Positions 6,301 through 12,662 of a DNA stretch of 14,394 bases are shown here, in pieces (the stretch's first letter is position 1; every line of letters starts with the position of its first letter). The position numbers and the translations under genes were made by a program. The notes beneath the pieces are model-generated. The model worked only from the letters and a program-made list of their open reading frames with translations. It searched no databases and was not told where the DNA came from. The stretch spans positions 1-14,394 of the forward strand of contig RKSI01000095.1 in the NCBI GenBank assembly GCA_007570905.1, read 5' to 3'. This stretch comes from Gammaproteobacteria bacterium (GTDB lineage: Bacteria; Pseudomonadota; Gammaproteobacteria; Poriferisulfidales; Oxydemutatoraceae).

Positions 6301-7856
6301 AGGTGCATGTCCGCGCCGACGGCGCCGAGGCCGAACAGGTCTATTCCGATGCGCGCAAGCCCGCGCAGTTGCGGGCTGCCGGGCGGCATGTCCCACACCA
6401 GGCGGCGCGCCCCGGTGGTGGCGTTGATGGCCCAGAACTCGCCGGTGGAGAATGTGACAGAGATCAATTCCTCATCTTCCAGCGCCGGCGGAACCCATGC
6501 GTCCGTGTCCGCCTTGTAAAATGGAATTAGCGCCGAGACTTCGGCGTTGTAGTTGTCCAGCTGCCCCGAAAGTTGTCCGCTCGCGCGCATCTCTATCAAC
6601 TGGCGGCTCTGGCCGCCGTAGTCGGCGGTATCGCGCTGATAGCATTTCAAGCCTTCCAGCGACAAATCGTTAACCACGCCTGTGTGACCTTGTTCACGCC
6701 GGTCTCTGTCCAGCTTCGTAACGCCGATGTCATAGACGCCCGCCGCAGGCAGCGTGATGTCTATCGTTTCGCGCAGCGGCGTTGTGCCGCCGCCTGTAAC
6801 AGCGCGCCTCTCAATCTCCGTCCACGCCGCGGCGTCGGCCAATTTCTGTTCCAGCAGCATGTTGACGGTGTAGGGGAAAACCCCGGTGCGGTCGCCCTTG
6901 CTGTCCGTAAAAGACAGTTGCCCCACAAAATCAGCTGCAACGCGGTAGGTGCGCTCCGCGGTCTGCCGTTCAAGCCGCCCGTCGGCGTTGCGAACTTCCG
7001 CGCCCGGAAGCAGAACGACATCCTCCGCGCCCGGAAGACTGCCATCGGCAAGATTCGTGTTGATGGTGACATCGCTGTACCTTTCCACTGGAATCGCACC
7101 GAAGCGCGGGCTGCTAATTTGCAGGTCGCCGATGCCGAAATGAAAAACCTGTTTCAGATACTGCTCGCTGTTGCGAAACTCGGTATATGGCTGCGACGAT
7201 ATGTCCGGCTGCACGATATTTTTGCCTAAGCAAAGCAGCATCGGCTCCCAGCGCCGGGCGCGGTTGCGCGCGGCGCTGATGGAGTAGGTCGGCTGGCCGC
7301 CGGCTGATGCCGTTCTCGGCAGGTCCGGCTTCGGCGCAAGCACGCTGGTCAGGATGGCCCCGCCCACGGCGAGCGTGCCGGCGGCGAGGCCGCTGGCGAC
7401 CGCTGACGAAAACCCCAGGCCTTGCGCGCCGAACGCGGCGGCCAGATGCGGCTGGAAGAAGGCGACGGTGAATATCGCCGCCAGCGCGATGATGCCGCCG
7501 AGGTCGTCGTGCATGGCGGCGACTACCTCGATGAAATCGGTTCGTCGCAGCACTACATCACGCGCGCGCGGCGTTTCTTCAACCCCGTTGATGAAGATCA
7601 CAACCGGCCCCGGAAAATCCGGCACGCGCACGCGCCGGAGATAATCAATCAAACCTTCGCCGTCGCGCGGCGTAACCCACACTGATTTGCGGCTGCCGGC
7701 GGCGAACGGGTCAAATGTCAGCGTCAGCGGCGCTTGCAGAATGCGGCGCGTTTCCGGCGCCAGTGTCTTGTCCGGCGCCGGCGCCGGCATCGCCTGCGGC
7801 GATAAGGTCAGCGGATTGATGTTATCCGCCCGATATTGCTGTGGCGCGGCGTTCAT
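3336..7856 (-). CDS. gpJ-like tail tip / host specificity protein with inserted beta-propeller
   Basis: 1506 residues from the ATG at 7856, which overlaps the peptidase stop as ATGA; an earlier in-frame ATG at 7979 lies in shadow sequence. In order: residues about 40-115 are a small beta region (VVIFINGVE, VLRRTDFIEVVAAM); about 118-172 are hydrophobic with two membrane-like stretches (IIALAAIFTVAFF, ASGLAAGTLAVGGAIL); about 185-445 are a gpJ-type hub (VFHFGIGDLQI, GAIPVERY). About 457-687 are five beta-propeller blades. About 690-860 match the Phage-tail_3 hub domain (MRNPAAVLRAFAKGWY, GRADIDTSTGRLSVVFLES, WVSGADLADEVVARFVDPEN). About 1266-1361 are a fibronectin type III domain (DAPTQLSA, VLNWTPPGDMDIAGYKV). 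About 1389-1504 are a discoidin-like beta-sandwich ending in 'ARYVRVKLTAHSD'. The protein closes the tail and probably contacts the host surface. The propeller is absent from lambda gpJ. Confidence 0.88.
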   Translation of the reverse strand: MNAAPQQYRADNINPLTLSPQAMPAPAPDKTLAPETRRILQAPLTLTFDPFAAGSRKSVWVTPRDGEGLIDYLRRVRVPDFPGPVVIFINGVEETPRARDVVLRRTDFIEVVAAMHDDLGGIIALAAIFTVAFFQPHLAAAFGAQGLGFSSAVASGLAAGTLAVGGAILTSVLAPKPDLPRTASAGGQPTYSISAARNRARRWEPMLLCLGKNIVQPDISSQPYTEFRNSEQYLKQVFHFGIGDLQISSPRFGAIPVERYSDVTINTNLADGSLPGAEDVVLLPGAEVRNADGRLERQTAERTYRVAADFVGQLSFTDSKGDRTGVFPYTVNMLLEQKLADAAAWTEIERRAVTGGGTTPLRETIDITLPAAGVYDIGVTKLDRDRREQGHTGVVNDLSLEGLKCYQRDTADYGGQSRQLIEMRASGQLSGQLDNYNAEVSALIPFYKADTDAWVPPALEDEELISVTFSTGEFWAINATTGARRLVWDMPPGSPQLRGLARIGIDLFGLGAVGADMHLYKIDLAARTITDIGDTGLGASARGFGAYKGVAYAHHNSERTLYTINTETAAATAVGATGLNIGMPALDGVENGPKAGLYSISLNTMSLYKLDHTTGAATLVGPLNHGLQSEQYFHGLGGFDDKLRAISTEGRFWAVNLYTGAATQVANLESGQFRNRWTGFHGLCAPASPVFLESMRNPAAVLRAFAKGWYEDGELLAGCGLLDSQLDDAALKRWARYCDAEDLKCDLVIDSRQSRRAVMETIARCGRADIDTSTGRLSVVFLESGQPAGTLITPANIIAGSYQSQWVSGADLADEVVARFVDPENDNEYSVIRAQLPGVQNPSRSVEIELKGITRASQATEEANLALARGQLLRRRHNWRMAAEGQLLKRLDVLQLAAPRMSDAGRIAGRDAARRTITLPEQVDLGNSAFSQIYLYYPNGVVKHFTASHGVDAAGALYDAPIAAGGNQPASTEADGQDRVRSIAFGTVTRNGARSGTLDLRVVNESRNLTAASPPLWLQMGESVFPFAEAERTNLGTLLGLGPVTLYRWLNPSDYGDPAYRGSLEIVVGEQLRIGLWTPRINELMLTLPAVSASDGDTASVGIDAAWEDSDIHYQFQQVAAAELVTVTGITPAQDGSVQVTAEDYIADYFRAKSNHAVLETAARKFTAPAVTVAEITQRWRFFNGIYERLVDLLLTATGDYSGAVVEAGNPFEPVAAPERSLRARWVVAGDVPSGNYPIRVIPGSREFPLGTPATASLRLTANDLRPDAPTQLSAHESLQRETVLNWTPPGDMDIAGYKVRLKVGAAADWDAMVAAHAGIVAESFLRFDNLGPGAYTFAVKSVNLANNESADAVFLSFAVASAPGSNALWYSDEALLEWPGTLNGLARGRVEILSKSSLTWDTLPTTWDAWTSWAQSPVATGTYQREIDLGASQTFRVVTHAERTGGTGHTVEVSTSADNSTWTAFAAVSDAAITARYVRVKLTAHSDGVTPACVKRFTILLTETS
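5796..6488 (-). other. Beta-propeller domain inserted in the gpJ-like protein
   Basis: Five blade motifs recur every 43-46 residues: FWAINATTGARRLV, LYKIDLAARTITDIG, LYTINTETAAATAVG, LYKLDHTTGAATLVG and FWAVNLYTGAATQVA. Each has the 'aromatic-x-I/V-D/N-x-x-T-G-x-x-T-x-V' form of propeller strands. The domain sits between the strand ending 'DAWVPP' and 'MRNPAAVL', which in lambda-type J proteins are joined by a short linker ('W....SRNPAW'). Domain limits are estimates. Confidence 0.75.
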
Positions 7857-8278
7857 CGCGGCATCCGGGTCGCCGGCAGCAGCGGGCGGTAGTAGCCGAG
7901 CGCGCTCATGCCGTCGCGCGCGAGGTCTGCCACCAGCACCAGCACCGCGCCGGCGCCGCGGCGCGAGTGCAGCACCCATCGGTCGCCAAGCGGCGACGGC
8001 TTTGCGACGACTCCGATATGCGCCAGTTGCCCGCCAACGCCGATGGCGACCGCGTCGCCTTCATCCGCCTTCCGGGCCGGTATCTTGCGAAACACGCCGC
8101 GGCCTTCGACGCTGGCAAGCCAGTCGGCGTTGCCGCCGCCGTTCAGCGCCGACAGCGTCTGCGGCAGGCGCACGCTGCGTCCAAACACAGCCTCCTGCAC
8201 CTCTTCAAACAGCCACACGCAATCGCGCTCGCGCGACCACGGCGTGCCGATGTAATCTTGCGCCCAATGCTCGCTCAT
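7853..8278 (-). CDS. NlpC/P60-family tail tip peptidoglycan peptidase (gpK-like)
   Basis: A 141-residue single-domain protein. The N-terminus 'HWAQDYIGTPWSRERDCVWL' places the nucleophile at Cys20 in the DC..L helix typical of NlpC/P60 enzymes. His87 in 'GGQLAHIGVV' and His104 in 'WVLHSRRGAG' complete a Cys-His-His triad at the expected spacing, and 'KADEGDAVAI' is the usual strand before the catalytic histidine. Family members cleave peptide stems of peptidoglycan and, in tails, help local cell wall penetration or tail tip assembly. It lies between DUF1833 and the gpJ-like gene as expected, with 4-base ATGA overlaps on both sides. There is no signal peptide, consistent with a virion component. 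Substrate specificity cannot be read from sequence. Confidence 0.88.
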   Translation of the reverse strand: MSEHWAQDYIGTPWSRERDCVWLFEEVQEAVFGRSVRLPQTLSALNGGGNADWLASVEGRGVFRKIPARKADEGDAVAIGVGGQLAHIGVVAKPSPLGDRWVLHSRRGAGAVLVLVADLARDGMSALGYYRPLLPATRMPR

Positions 8279-8730
8279 GCGTACAGCCCCGGCGAGTTGG
8301 CCGGCGAATGGCGCATCAGTACCGCCGGCTGATCCAGATTCGGCCCGCGGAATACCACCTGAATGGCCTGCGCGGTCATCGCCACATCCAGCACATCCAG
8401 CGGCCCGAGCGTTTCCAGCACGACATCCGGCGCCGCGCGTGCAATCTGGCGGAAGGTGACCGTGCCGCCGCGTCCGCCCGCGCTGGCGTTGAACCAGGCA
8501 GCCAGCGATTCGTTCAGGCGCGCCAGCACCACCTGCACCTTCGCCACCTCGCCCGGACGCGACGGCGCGCGCTGAAAACCGAAGTACACGGCCTTGTATG
8601 TGTTGCCGACAGATGTGACATCGGCGTTGTCGCGCACCAGGCGCAGCGGCGCGGCGAGCGCGCTGTGATTGAACTCCGCCAGCATCAGCGGCTGCGGCAG
8701 GTCGGAACGCAGGAGTTGGTCGGCCAGCAT
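8275..8730 (-). CDS. DUF1833 phage tail protein
   Basis: A 151-residue protein. The ATG at 8730 (MLADQLLRSDLPQPLML) overlaps the previous stop by one base. An ATG 25 codons earlier is rejected because that stretch is a shadow of the upstream gene. The pattern 'LAEFNHSALAAPLRLVRDN.DVTS.GNTY.A.YF' is the characteristic N-terminal signature of DUF1833. It is followed by the family's 'ARLNESLAAWFNAS' and a beta-rich C-terminus with 'FRGPNL'. The family is found between the distal tail gene and the NlpC/P60 gene in many siphophage tail modules, corresponding in position to lambda gpL. A structural role in the tail tip complex is likely. Its TGA overlaps the following ATG as ATGA. Confidence 0.82.
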   Translation of the reverse strand: MLADQLLRSDLPQPLMLAEFNHSALAAPLRLVRDNADVTSVGNTYKAVYFGFQRAPSRPGEVAKVQVVLARLNESLAAWFNASAGGRGGTVTFRQIARAAPDVVLETLGPLDVLDVAMTAQAIQVVFRGPNLDQPAVLMRHSPANSPGLYA

Positions 8731-9095
8731 CACGCCACCTCCAGCACCAGCAGCGACAGCGTGACGGCCCACTGGATCGGCTCGGCGGTGGATGCCGCCT
8801 GCCACCTCACGCGCCCTCCATCAATCCGCGCCTTCACCGCGGCGGCCTCGCCGGGCGGGGTGAAATTGAACTCGTCTGCGCCGCCGTTCAATGTGGTTTT
8901 AATCCATGATTGAAAGGCGCTGCGCGATGCGTTCGGCACCAGCGCCGTCAGGCGGTGTCGCGCCAGCGCGCGCGAGCGCTGCTTGCGCTGGCGCAGGAAC
9001 CCGTCCTCAAAGCGCTCGGTGTCCAGCACCGGGTCATAGTCAATCCGGTATGTGCTTGCGTCAACCTGCGCGTAGGCGGGCCAGGTCGCGGCCAT
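8730..9095 (-). CDS. Minor tail protein (distal tail / gpM-like position)
   Basis: A 121-residue protein starting at the ATG that shares a base with the tape measure stop (TGATG). The sequence (YRIDYDPVLDTERFEDGFLRQR, cut here for length to its core 'RQRKQRSRALARHRL') is followed by a helix (ASRSAFQSWIKTTLNGG) and 'ADEFNFTPPGEAAAVKARI' and 'WAVTLSLLVLE'. This 'W....L..GA..F.W..P' plus terminal beta strand layout is common to short minor tail proteins encoded right after the tape measure, corresponding in position to lambda gpM. Such proteins cap the tape measure at the distal end of the tail; that is inferred from position and layout. No enzyme motif is visible. Confidence 0.65.
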   Translation of the reverse strand: MAATWPAYAQVDASTYRIDYDPVLDTERFEDGFLRQRKQRSRALARHRLTALVPNASRSAFQSWIKTTLNGGADEFNFTPPGEAAAVKARIDGGRVRWQAASTAEPIQWAVTLSLLVLEVA

Positions 9096-12073
9096 CAGAA
9101 ATCACCCCGCTCGCCGAACAGGCTACCCAGCCGCTGCGCGACGGGGCCGTTGTCGTCAATGTCTTTAAGAACGATGGACAACACCTGCTCGCGCCCGCCG
9201 TCGTCGCGGAACTGCGCCGATTCAACCGCCGCCGGCTGGCCGCGGTTGACAATTTCCACTCGCACCGTGCCGGGATTATTGAGGACGTGGCGCGGGTCGT
9301 CGCGGCGGATGACTTCCTCGCCGCGACGCAGGATTGCCGGCACTTCGTTGTGCTCCAGGCCGACGATGCCGCCGCCGTGATAGCGCTCGGCGCCGGCGAA
9401 CGCCAATGCCGGCACCATGCGGCGGGGCGTGGCGAGTTCGCCGGCGATGAGGCCGCTGTGTCCGGTCGGCCCGGAAAACCAGTTGCGGATGCTGCTGCCG
9501 ATGCTGCTGAAAATTCCCGGATTGCGCCCGGCGTTCGCCAGGATGCCGCCGGACGGCCCGACGGCGGCGCCGCCATAGCCGCCGCCACCGCCACCGGCGG
9601 GACTGCCGCCGTCGCCGAAGAACGACCTGAAAAGCGGCTGCGTGATGCCTTGCCGGATGCCGATGGCGAGCAGGTCGGACGCGACGCTGCGCGCGAAGTC
9701 CGCAAACGAGAGTTTGCCTGTCGTCACGAAGTTGGCGATGGCGCGCTCCATCCCTGTGACCGTGTCCCGGAACACGCCGCCGATGGATTCCGAGTAGGTC
9801 TCGGCGCTGTCGCGCATTTCCTCCCAGCCAAGGCGCACGCCGTCGGTGAAGGTGTCGCTGGCGCGCAGGCGGTCAAGATACGATTCGCGGATTTCGGCGG
9901 CGGCCTGCTTCTGGCGCTGCGCGTCATCCTCGTACAATTGCGCCAATTCCTGGCTGATGACATTATCCACGCGGGCGCGGTATTGCTCCCAGTCGCCGCC
10001 GGCGGCCTCCACCGCGTCGCGCACCTCGTCCGCCCACTCGCGCAATTCAATCTCGCCGCGCTCCAAACTCGTCAGCTGCGCGCGCTCGCGCTCAACCAGC
10101 GATTCCCGCGCGCGCTCGGCGTCGGCCTCGTAGGTGGCCGCGAGTTCGGAGTTGATGACCGCAGCCACGCGGGCGCGGTATTGCTCCCAGTCGCCGCCGG
10201 CTTCCTCGACGGCGGCGCGTATTTCATCGCCCCATTCGCGCAGTTCAATCTCGGCGCGCTCACGGTCCGGCAGCAGGCCGCGCTCGCGCTCCACCAGCGG
10301 GCGCAACTGCTCACCGAGGTCGGCGGCGGCGGTGAAGGTGCGCGCCGGCGCCGGCGCCGCGGCGGCGCCGCCAAGGTCGGCGAACCGGGCAGCAAATTGT
10401 TCGCCGGGAGACAAGCCCACGCCCGGAACGCGCCCTTCGGCGACTGCCAGCCGCGCCCCTCTTTCTGTGCGCGAAATCAGCCGAATCGGGGGTTCTTCCG
10501 ACTGCCAATTCGGTCTCAACGCCTGCCTGAAAAAATACCGCAGCGGCTCAAGGCTGATTTCATCGTCCAGTCTCGGCCTGCCCGGCGCGCCGCCGTTGAA
10601 AGCCAGTTGGCGCGCGCCCTCAGCCGCGACGGCGCCGCCGGCAGCCGCCGCAAGCCGCACCTGCGGCGGCGCGGCAGGGCCGGCGATGGCAAGGCCGGCT
10701 TTTGCGCCGCCGTAGAGCGTGGCGAGTTGAATGAGCAGATCGCCATTTTCGACGAGGTATTTGAATGCGTTGCCAATCCCCGCACCCAAAGCGCGCAGGT
10801 TCTCCTTGATGCTGTCGTCTGCGAGCGTGTCGCGGATTTCGTTCAGCGAATCGGTGACGCTGTCCAGGAACCCGCTGTTGGCGAACTCCAGTTGCGCCTC
10901 GTCCAGCGCGTTGGCGAACCGGTTGAACGACGAGGTCGCGCCGTCGGCGGCCTCGGTCGCGGCATCGCCGAACCGGTCGCGCAGCGCGCGCGCAAAGCGC
11001 GGCAAAAAGTCTTCCGACAAAACCTCGCCGCGAGCCAGCATCTTGTTGAACTCGTCGGTTGTGACGCCCATCGCCTCCGCCGCGATGTTGAACGCGCCCG
11101 GCAGCGCGTTGCCCATCTGCCGGCGAACCTCCTCGGCGGATACGACGCCGCGAGACATGGTTTGTTCAACCGCGTTGAACAGGCCGTCGGTCTGCGCCGC
11201 GGAAAGCGACAACGCGCCTGCGGCTTCTGCGACGCCGAGGAATATGTCGCGTGTGACTTGACCCTGCAGGTTTGTGCCGATGGCGGCGGCGGCGATGCGC
11301 GAGTATTGCAGCGAGACGGGTTGCAGCGCGAGGCCAAGCCGCTCAGATTCGGCGCGCACAAACGCCATCTCTGCGCGCCCCGCCGCCATTGACCCGGTGG
11401 CCGCCGCCAGCGCCAGGTCAATGCGCTCATATGCCAGCGCCGTTTGCGTTGATTGCCGAATCAGCGCGCCGAACGCGATACCGCTGGCGGTGGCCTTCAG
11501 GCCGATGAACTCGCGCCGCAGGCGGCTGCCGGCACGCCCCGCGCGGCGCAATGAGTGTCCGAAACTGTCCGCGCGGCGACGGGCGGCGGCCATCGCGGTG
11601 GACAAACCCTTCAGTGCGCGGCGCTTGCGGTTCGCCGCGTCCACCGCGCGCAAGATGTCCGGCCTCATCCCTCCCATAACTCGCCGGAAATGCGCGGCGT
11701 CGGCGGAGGCGCCGGTGGTTTGGCTGCCGAGATTGCCAACCGATTGCGACATTTGCCGGGCGGCCTGCCCGGTGCGTACCATGTCCGGCCTGATTTGGCC
11801 GAGAATATTGCGGTGATTATTCGCGTCGGCGCCTGCCTTGCGGAACCCGTCGCCGGCTTTGCCGACTTCGTCGCCCGCCTTGCGCGCCTCGCTGCCGGCC
11901 TTCTTGAACTCGTCGCCGGCCTTGCTTACTTCGCTGCCGCCCTTGCGAGCCTCGCCGCCGACCTTGCGGACTTCCTCGCCGAGTCGCTCGAGTTCTTCCT
12001 TCGCAACCCGAACCTCGCCGACCAGGCCCTTGCCGTCGGCGGTCAGCGTCAGGCCGACGCGCAGATCAGTCAT
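9095..12073 (-). CDS. Tape measure protein (TMP_2 / lambda gpH-like C-terminus)
   Basis: About 992 residues; it sets tail length and is expelled at infection. The ATG at 12073 overlaps the chaperone TGA and has a GGAGG 11 bases upstream. In order: residues 1-30 are a short head (MTDLRVGLTLTADGKG); about 37-85 are seven heptad repeats of KAGxExx type; about 91-155 contain two related 'G.(I/M)RPD(M/I)(V/L)R' segments; about 190-400 match the tape-measure N-terminal domain (AYERIDLALAAATGS, GNALPGAFNIAAEAMGV, FLPRFARALRDRFG). A hydrophobic region at about 425-490 could be membrane-active. About 595-721 hold a tandem 66-residue repeat. About 742-820 match the lambda tape measure C-terminal domain (VTGMERAIANFVTTGKLSF, DFARSVASDLLAIGI). 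The C-terminus carries the common 'HGGGIVG...VPAILRRGEEVI' motif. Its TGA shares a base with the next ATG. The length implies a tail in the region of 150 nm by the usual residue-per-rise rule (inference). Confidence 0.93.
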   Translation of the reverse strand: MTDLRVGLTLTADGKGLVGEVRVAKEELERLGEEVRKVGGEARKGGSEVSKAGDEFKKAGSEARKAGDEVGKAGDGFRKAGADANNHRNILGQIRPDMVRTGQAARQMSQSVGNLGSQTTGASADAAHFRRVMGGMRPDILRAVDAANRKRRALKGLSTAMAAARRRADSFGHSLRRAGRAGSRLRREFIGLKATASGIAFGALIRQSTQTALAYERIDLALAAATGSMAAGRAEMAFVRAESERLGLALQPVSLQYSRIAAAAIGTNLQGQVTRDIFLGVAEAAGALSLSAAQTDGLFNAVEQTMSRGVVSAEEVRRQMGNALPGAFNIAAEAMGVTTDEFNKMLARGEVLSEDFLPRFARALRDRFGDAATEAADGATSSFNRFANALDEAQLEFANSGFLDSVTDSLNEIRDTLADDSIKENLRALGAGIGNAFKYLVENGDLLIQLATLYGGAKAGLAIAGPAAPPQVRLAAAAGGAVAAEGARQLAFNGGAPGRPRLDDEISLEPLRYFFRQALRPNWQSEEPPIRLISRTERGARLAVAEGRVPGVGLSPGEQFAARFADLGGAAAAPAPARTFTAAADLGEQLRPLVERERGLLPDRERAEIELREWGDEIRAAVEEAGGDWEQYRARVAAVINSELAATYEADAERARESLVERERAQLTSLERGEIELREWADEVRDAVEAAGGDWEQYRARVDNVISQELAQLYEDDAQRQKQAAAEIRESYLDRLRASDTFTDGVRLGWEEMRDSAETYSESIGGVFRDTVTGMERAIANFVTTGKLSFADFARSVASDLLAIGIRQGITQPLFRSFFGDGGSPAGGGGGGYGGAAVGPSGGILANAGRNPGIFSSIGSSIRNWFSGPTGHSGLIAGELATPRRMVPALAFAGAERYHGGGIVGLEHNEVPAILRRGEEVIRRDDPRHVLNNPGTVRVEIVNRGQPAAVESAQFRDDGGREQVLSIVLKDIDDNGPVAQRLGSLFGERGDF
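9911..10291 (-). repeat. Tandem 66-residue (198-bp) repeat inside the tape measure gene
   Basis: Tape measure residues about 595-655 and 662-721 are two copies of one module. Both contain EIELREW(G/A)DE(I/V)R, then AGGDWEQYRARV, then I(N/S).ELA..YE.DA. At DNA level 37 bases are identical between 9967-10003 and 10165-10201, exactly 198 bases apart. High identity at the centre and divergence at the flanks point to an old duplication partly preserved by selection or recent gene conversion. Confidence 0.9.
11819..11965 (-). repeat. 21-bp repeats coding seven heptads near the tape measure N-terminus
   Basis: Residues about 37-85 read as seven successive 7-residue units: KVGGEAR, KGGSEVS, KAGDEFK, KAGSEAR, KAGDEVG, KAGDGFR, KAGADAN. 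The DNA shows a matching 21-base period, diverged between copies. The pattern predicts a regular helix or coiled coil with small residues on one face. Confidence 0.85.
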
Positions 12074-12662
12074 TTGTCGTTGAGCCTCCGCAGCGCTTCA
12101 GCCTCCATTTCAGCAAGGCCAGCGAACACTTGACGCAGACGAATGCCGCGCGCGTTCGCAGCCACCGCCACGCTCGCGTAGTCCAGGCCGAGAACGCCGC
12201 CCATGCCCGCGACGCGCCACTGCGTAGCGCACGCCAAAAAGAGTTCAACCGTTTCTTTGTTTTCCGGCCAGACATCATAATTACCCGGCGCGCCGTCGGC
12301 CCAGTGAGCCGCGGCGCCGGTCAGTTTTTTCGGGCGATTGCCCCACCGAGCACATCGGACATCACCGCCCTGAACAGCGCGTCGGCAACATGGGGAATGT
12401 TCATCAGCATTTCAATCGCCGCCTCGCTGTGCTTCAGAGCCTCGCCGTTCTCCCTCTGCACATCATCCCAGCCCAACAGCAACTCTTTCATGATTGCCGT
12501 GTCGTCCATCCGCTCGTATGCCGTGATGCGCTCGACAAACGCCTTGCGTTCTTGCAGATCCAGGTACGCAAAATGCGCGGTGAACTTCTGCGTCTCGCGC
12601 GTGCCCGGCACTTTCACGCCGACTTTCACGCTGATTTTTTCAGGCCGCGTGATACGAAACAT
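12070..12662 (-). CDS. Tail assembly chaperone, frameshifted long form (gpGT-like; DUF1799 C-terminus)
   Basis: A -1 shift at the A AAA AAC heptamer (12330-12324) joins the 113 residues of the short form to 84 further residues that start LTGAAAHWADGAPG and end ALRRLNDK, giving 197 residues. The added part reads VWPENKETVELFLACATQW, then GMGGVLGLDYASVAV and IRLRQVFAGLAEMEAEAL, a good match to DUF1799 (gpT-like chaperone half). I find no ATG or GTG in this frame between the upstream region I translated and the DUF1799 motif, so it is best explained by frameshifting rather than by an independent start. The stop TGA overlaps the tape measure ATG as ATGA. A different 70-residue frame over 12066-12278 is arginine/tryptophan-rich shadow. 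By analogy with lambda, the T part would bind tail tube subunits while the G part binds the tape measure. Confidence 0.85.
12283..12321 (-). promoter_or_regulatory. Predicted stimulatory stem-loop downstream of the slippery site
   Basis: On the minus strand GGCGC at 12318-12314 can pair with GCGCC at 12291-12287. ACC at 12321-12319 can extend the stem onto GGT at 12285-12283 across a one-base bulge. The core stem begins 5 bases after the heptamer, inside the usual 5-9 base spacing for a frameshift stimulator. The apical region (GGC...GCC) may pair further. The structure was read by eye, not computed. Confidence 0.55.
12321..12662 (-). CDS. Tail assembly chaperone, short form (lambda gpG-like)
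   Basis: A 113-residue protein. The chosen ATG at 12662 (MFRITRPEKISVKVGV) overlaps the tail tube stop; an earlier in-frame ATG at 12800 would place 46 shadow residues inside that gene. An N-terminal beta region (ISVKVGVKVPGTRE, KFTAHFAYLDLQERKAF) is followed by helices and the conserved 'LLGWDDVQRENGEALKHS' and 'IPHVADALFRAVMSDVLGGA' segments, which match the tail assembly chaperone family of siphophages. These proteins coat the tape measure during tail polymerisation and are absent from the finished particle; that is family knowledge. The reading frame ends CGA AAA AAC TGA, a canonical slippery heptamer immediately before the stop, so a fraction of ribosomes should continue into the next frame. 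Confidence 0.85.
   Translation of the reverse strand: MFRITRPEKISVKVGVKVPGTRETQKFTAHFAYLDLQERKAFVERITAYERMDDTAIMKELLLGWDDVQRENGEALKHSEAAIEMLMNIPHVADALFRAVMSDVLGGAIARKN
12324..12330 (-). promoter_or_regulatory. -1 programmed ribosomal frameshift slippery site A AAA AAC
   Basis: Minus-strand heptamer with zero-frame codons AAA AAC followed directly by TGA. Both tRNAs can re-pair after sliding back one base, and the next codon then becomes CTG, opening the 84-codon DUF1799-like frame. This is a canonical X XXY YYZ site at the position where many siphophages encode a frameshift. Confidence 0.88.

Noticed and set aside
8906..11392. 828-codon open frame on the plus strand opposite the tape measure gene
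   Set aside because: It is antisense to a clearly recognised tape measure protein, has a composition dominated by Arg/Ala/Gly, and shows no family pattern; GC-rich codon use on the minus strand removes stops from this frame.
12066..12278. 70-codon Arg/Trp-rich minus-strand frame before the tape measure
   Set aside because: The DUF1799-like chaperone half occupies the same DNA in another frame and fits the frameshift model.
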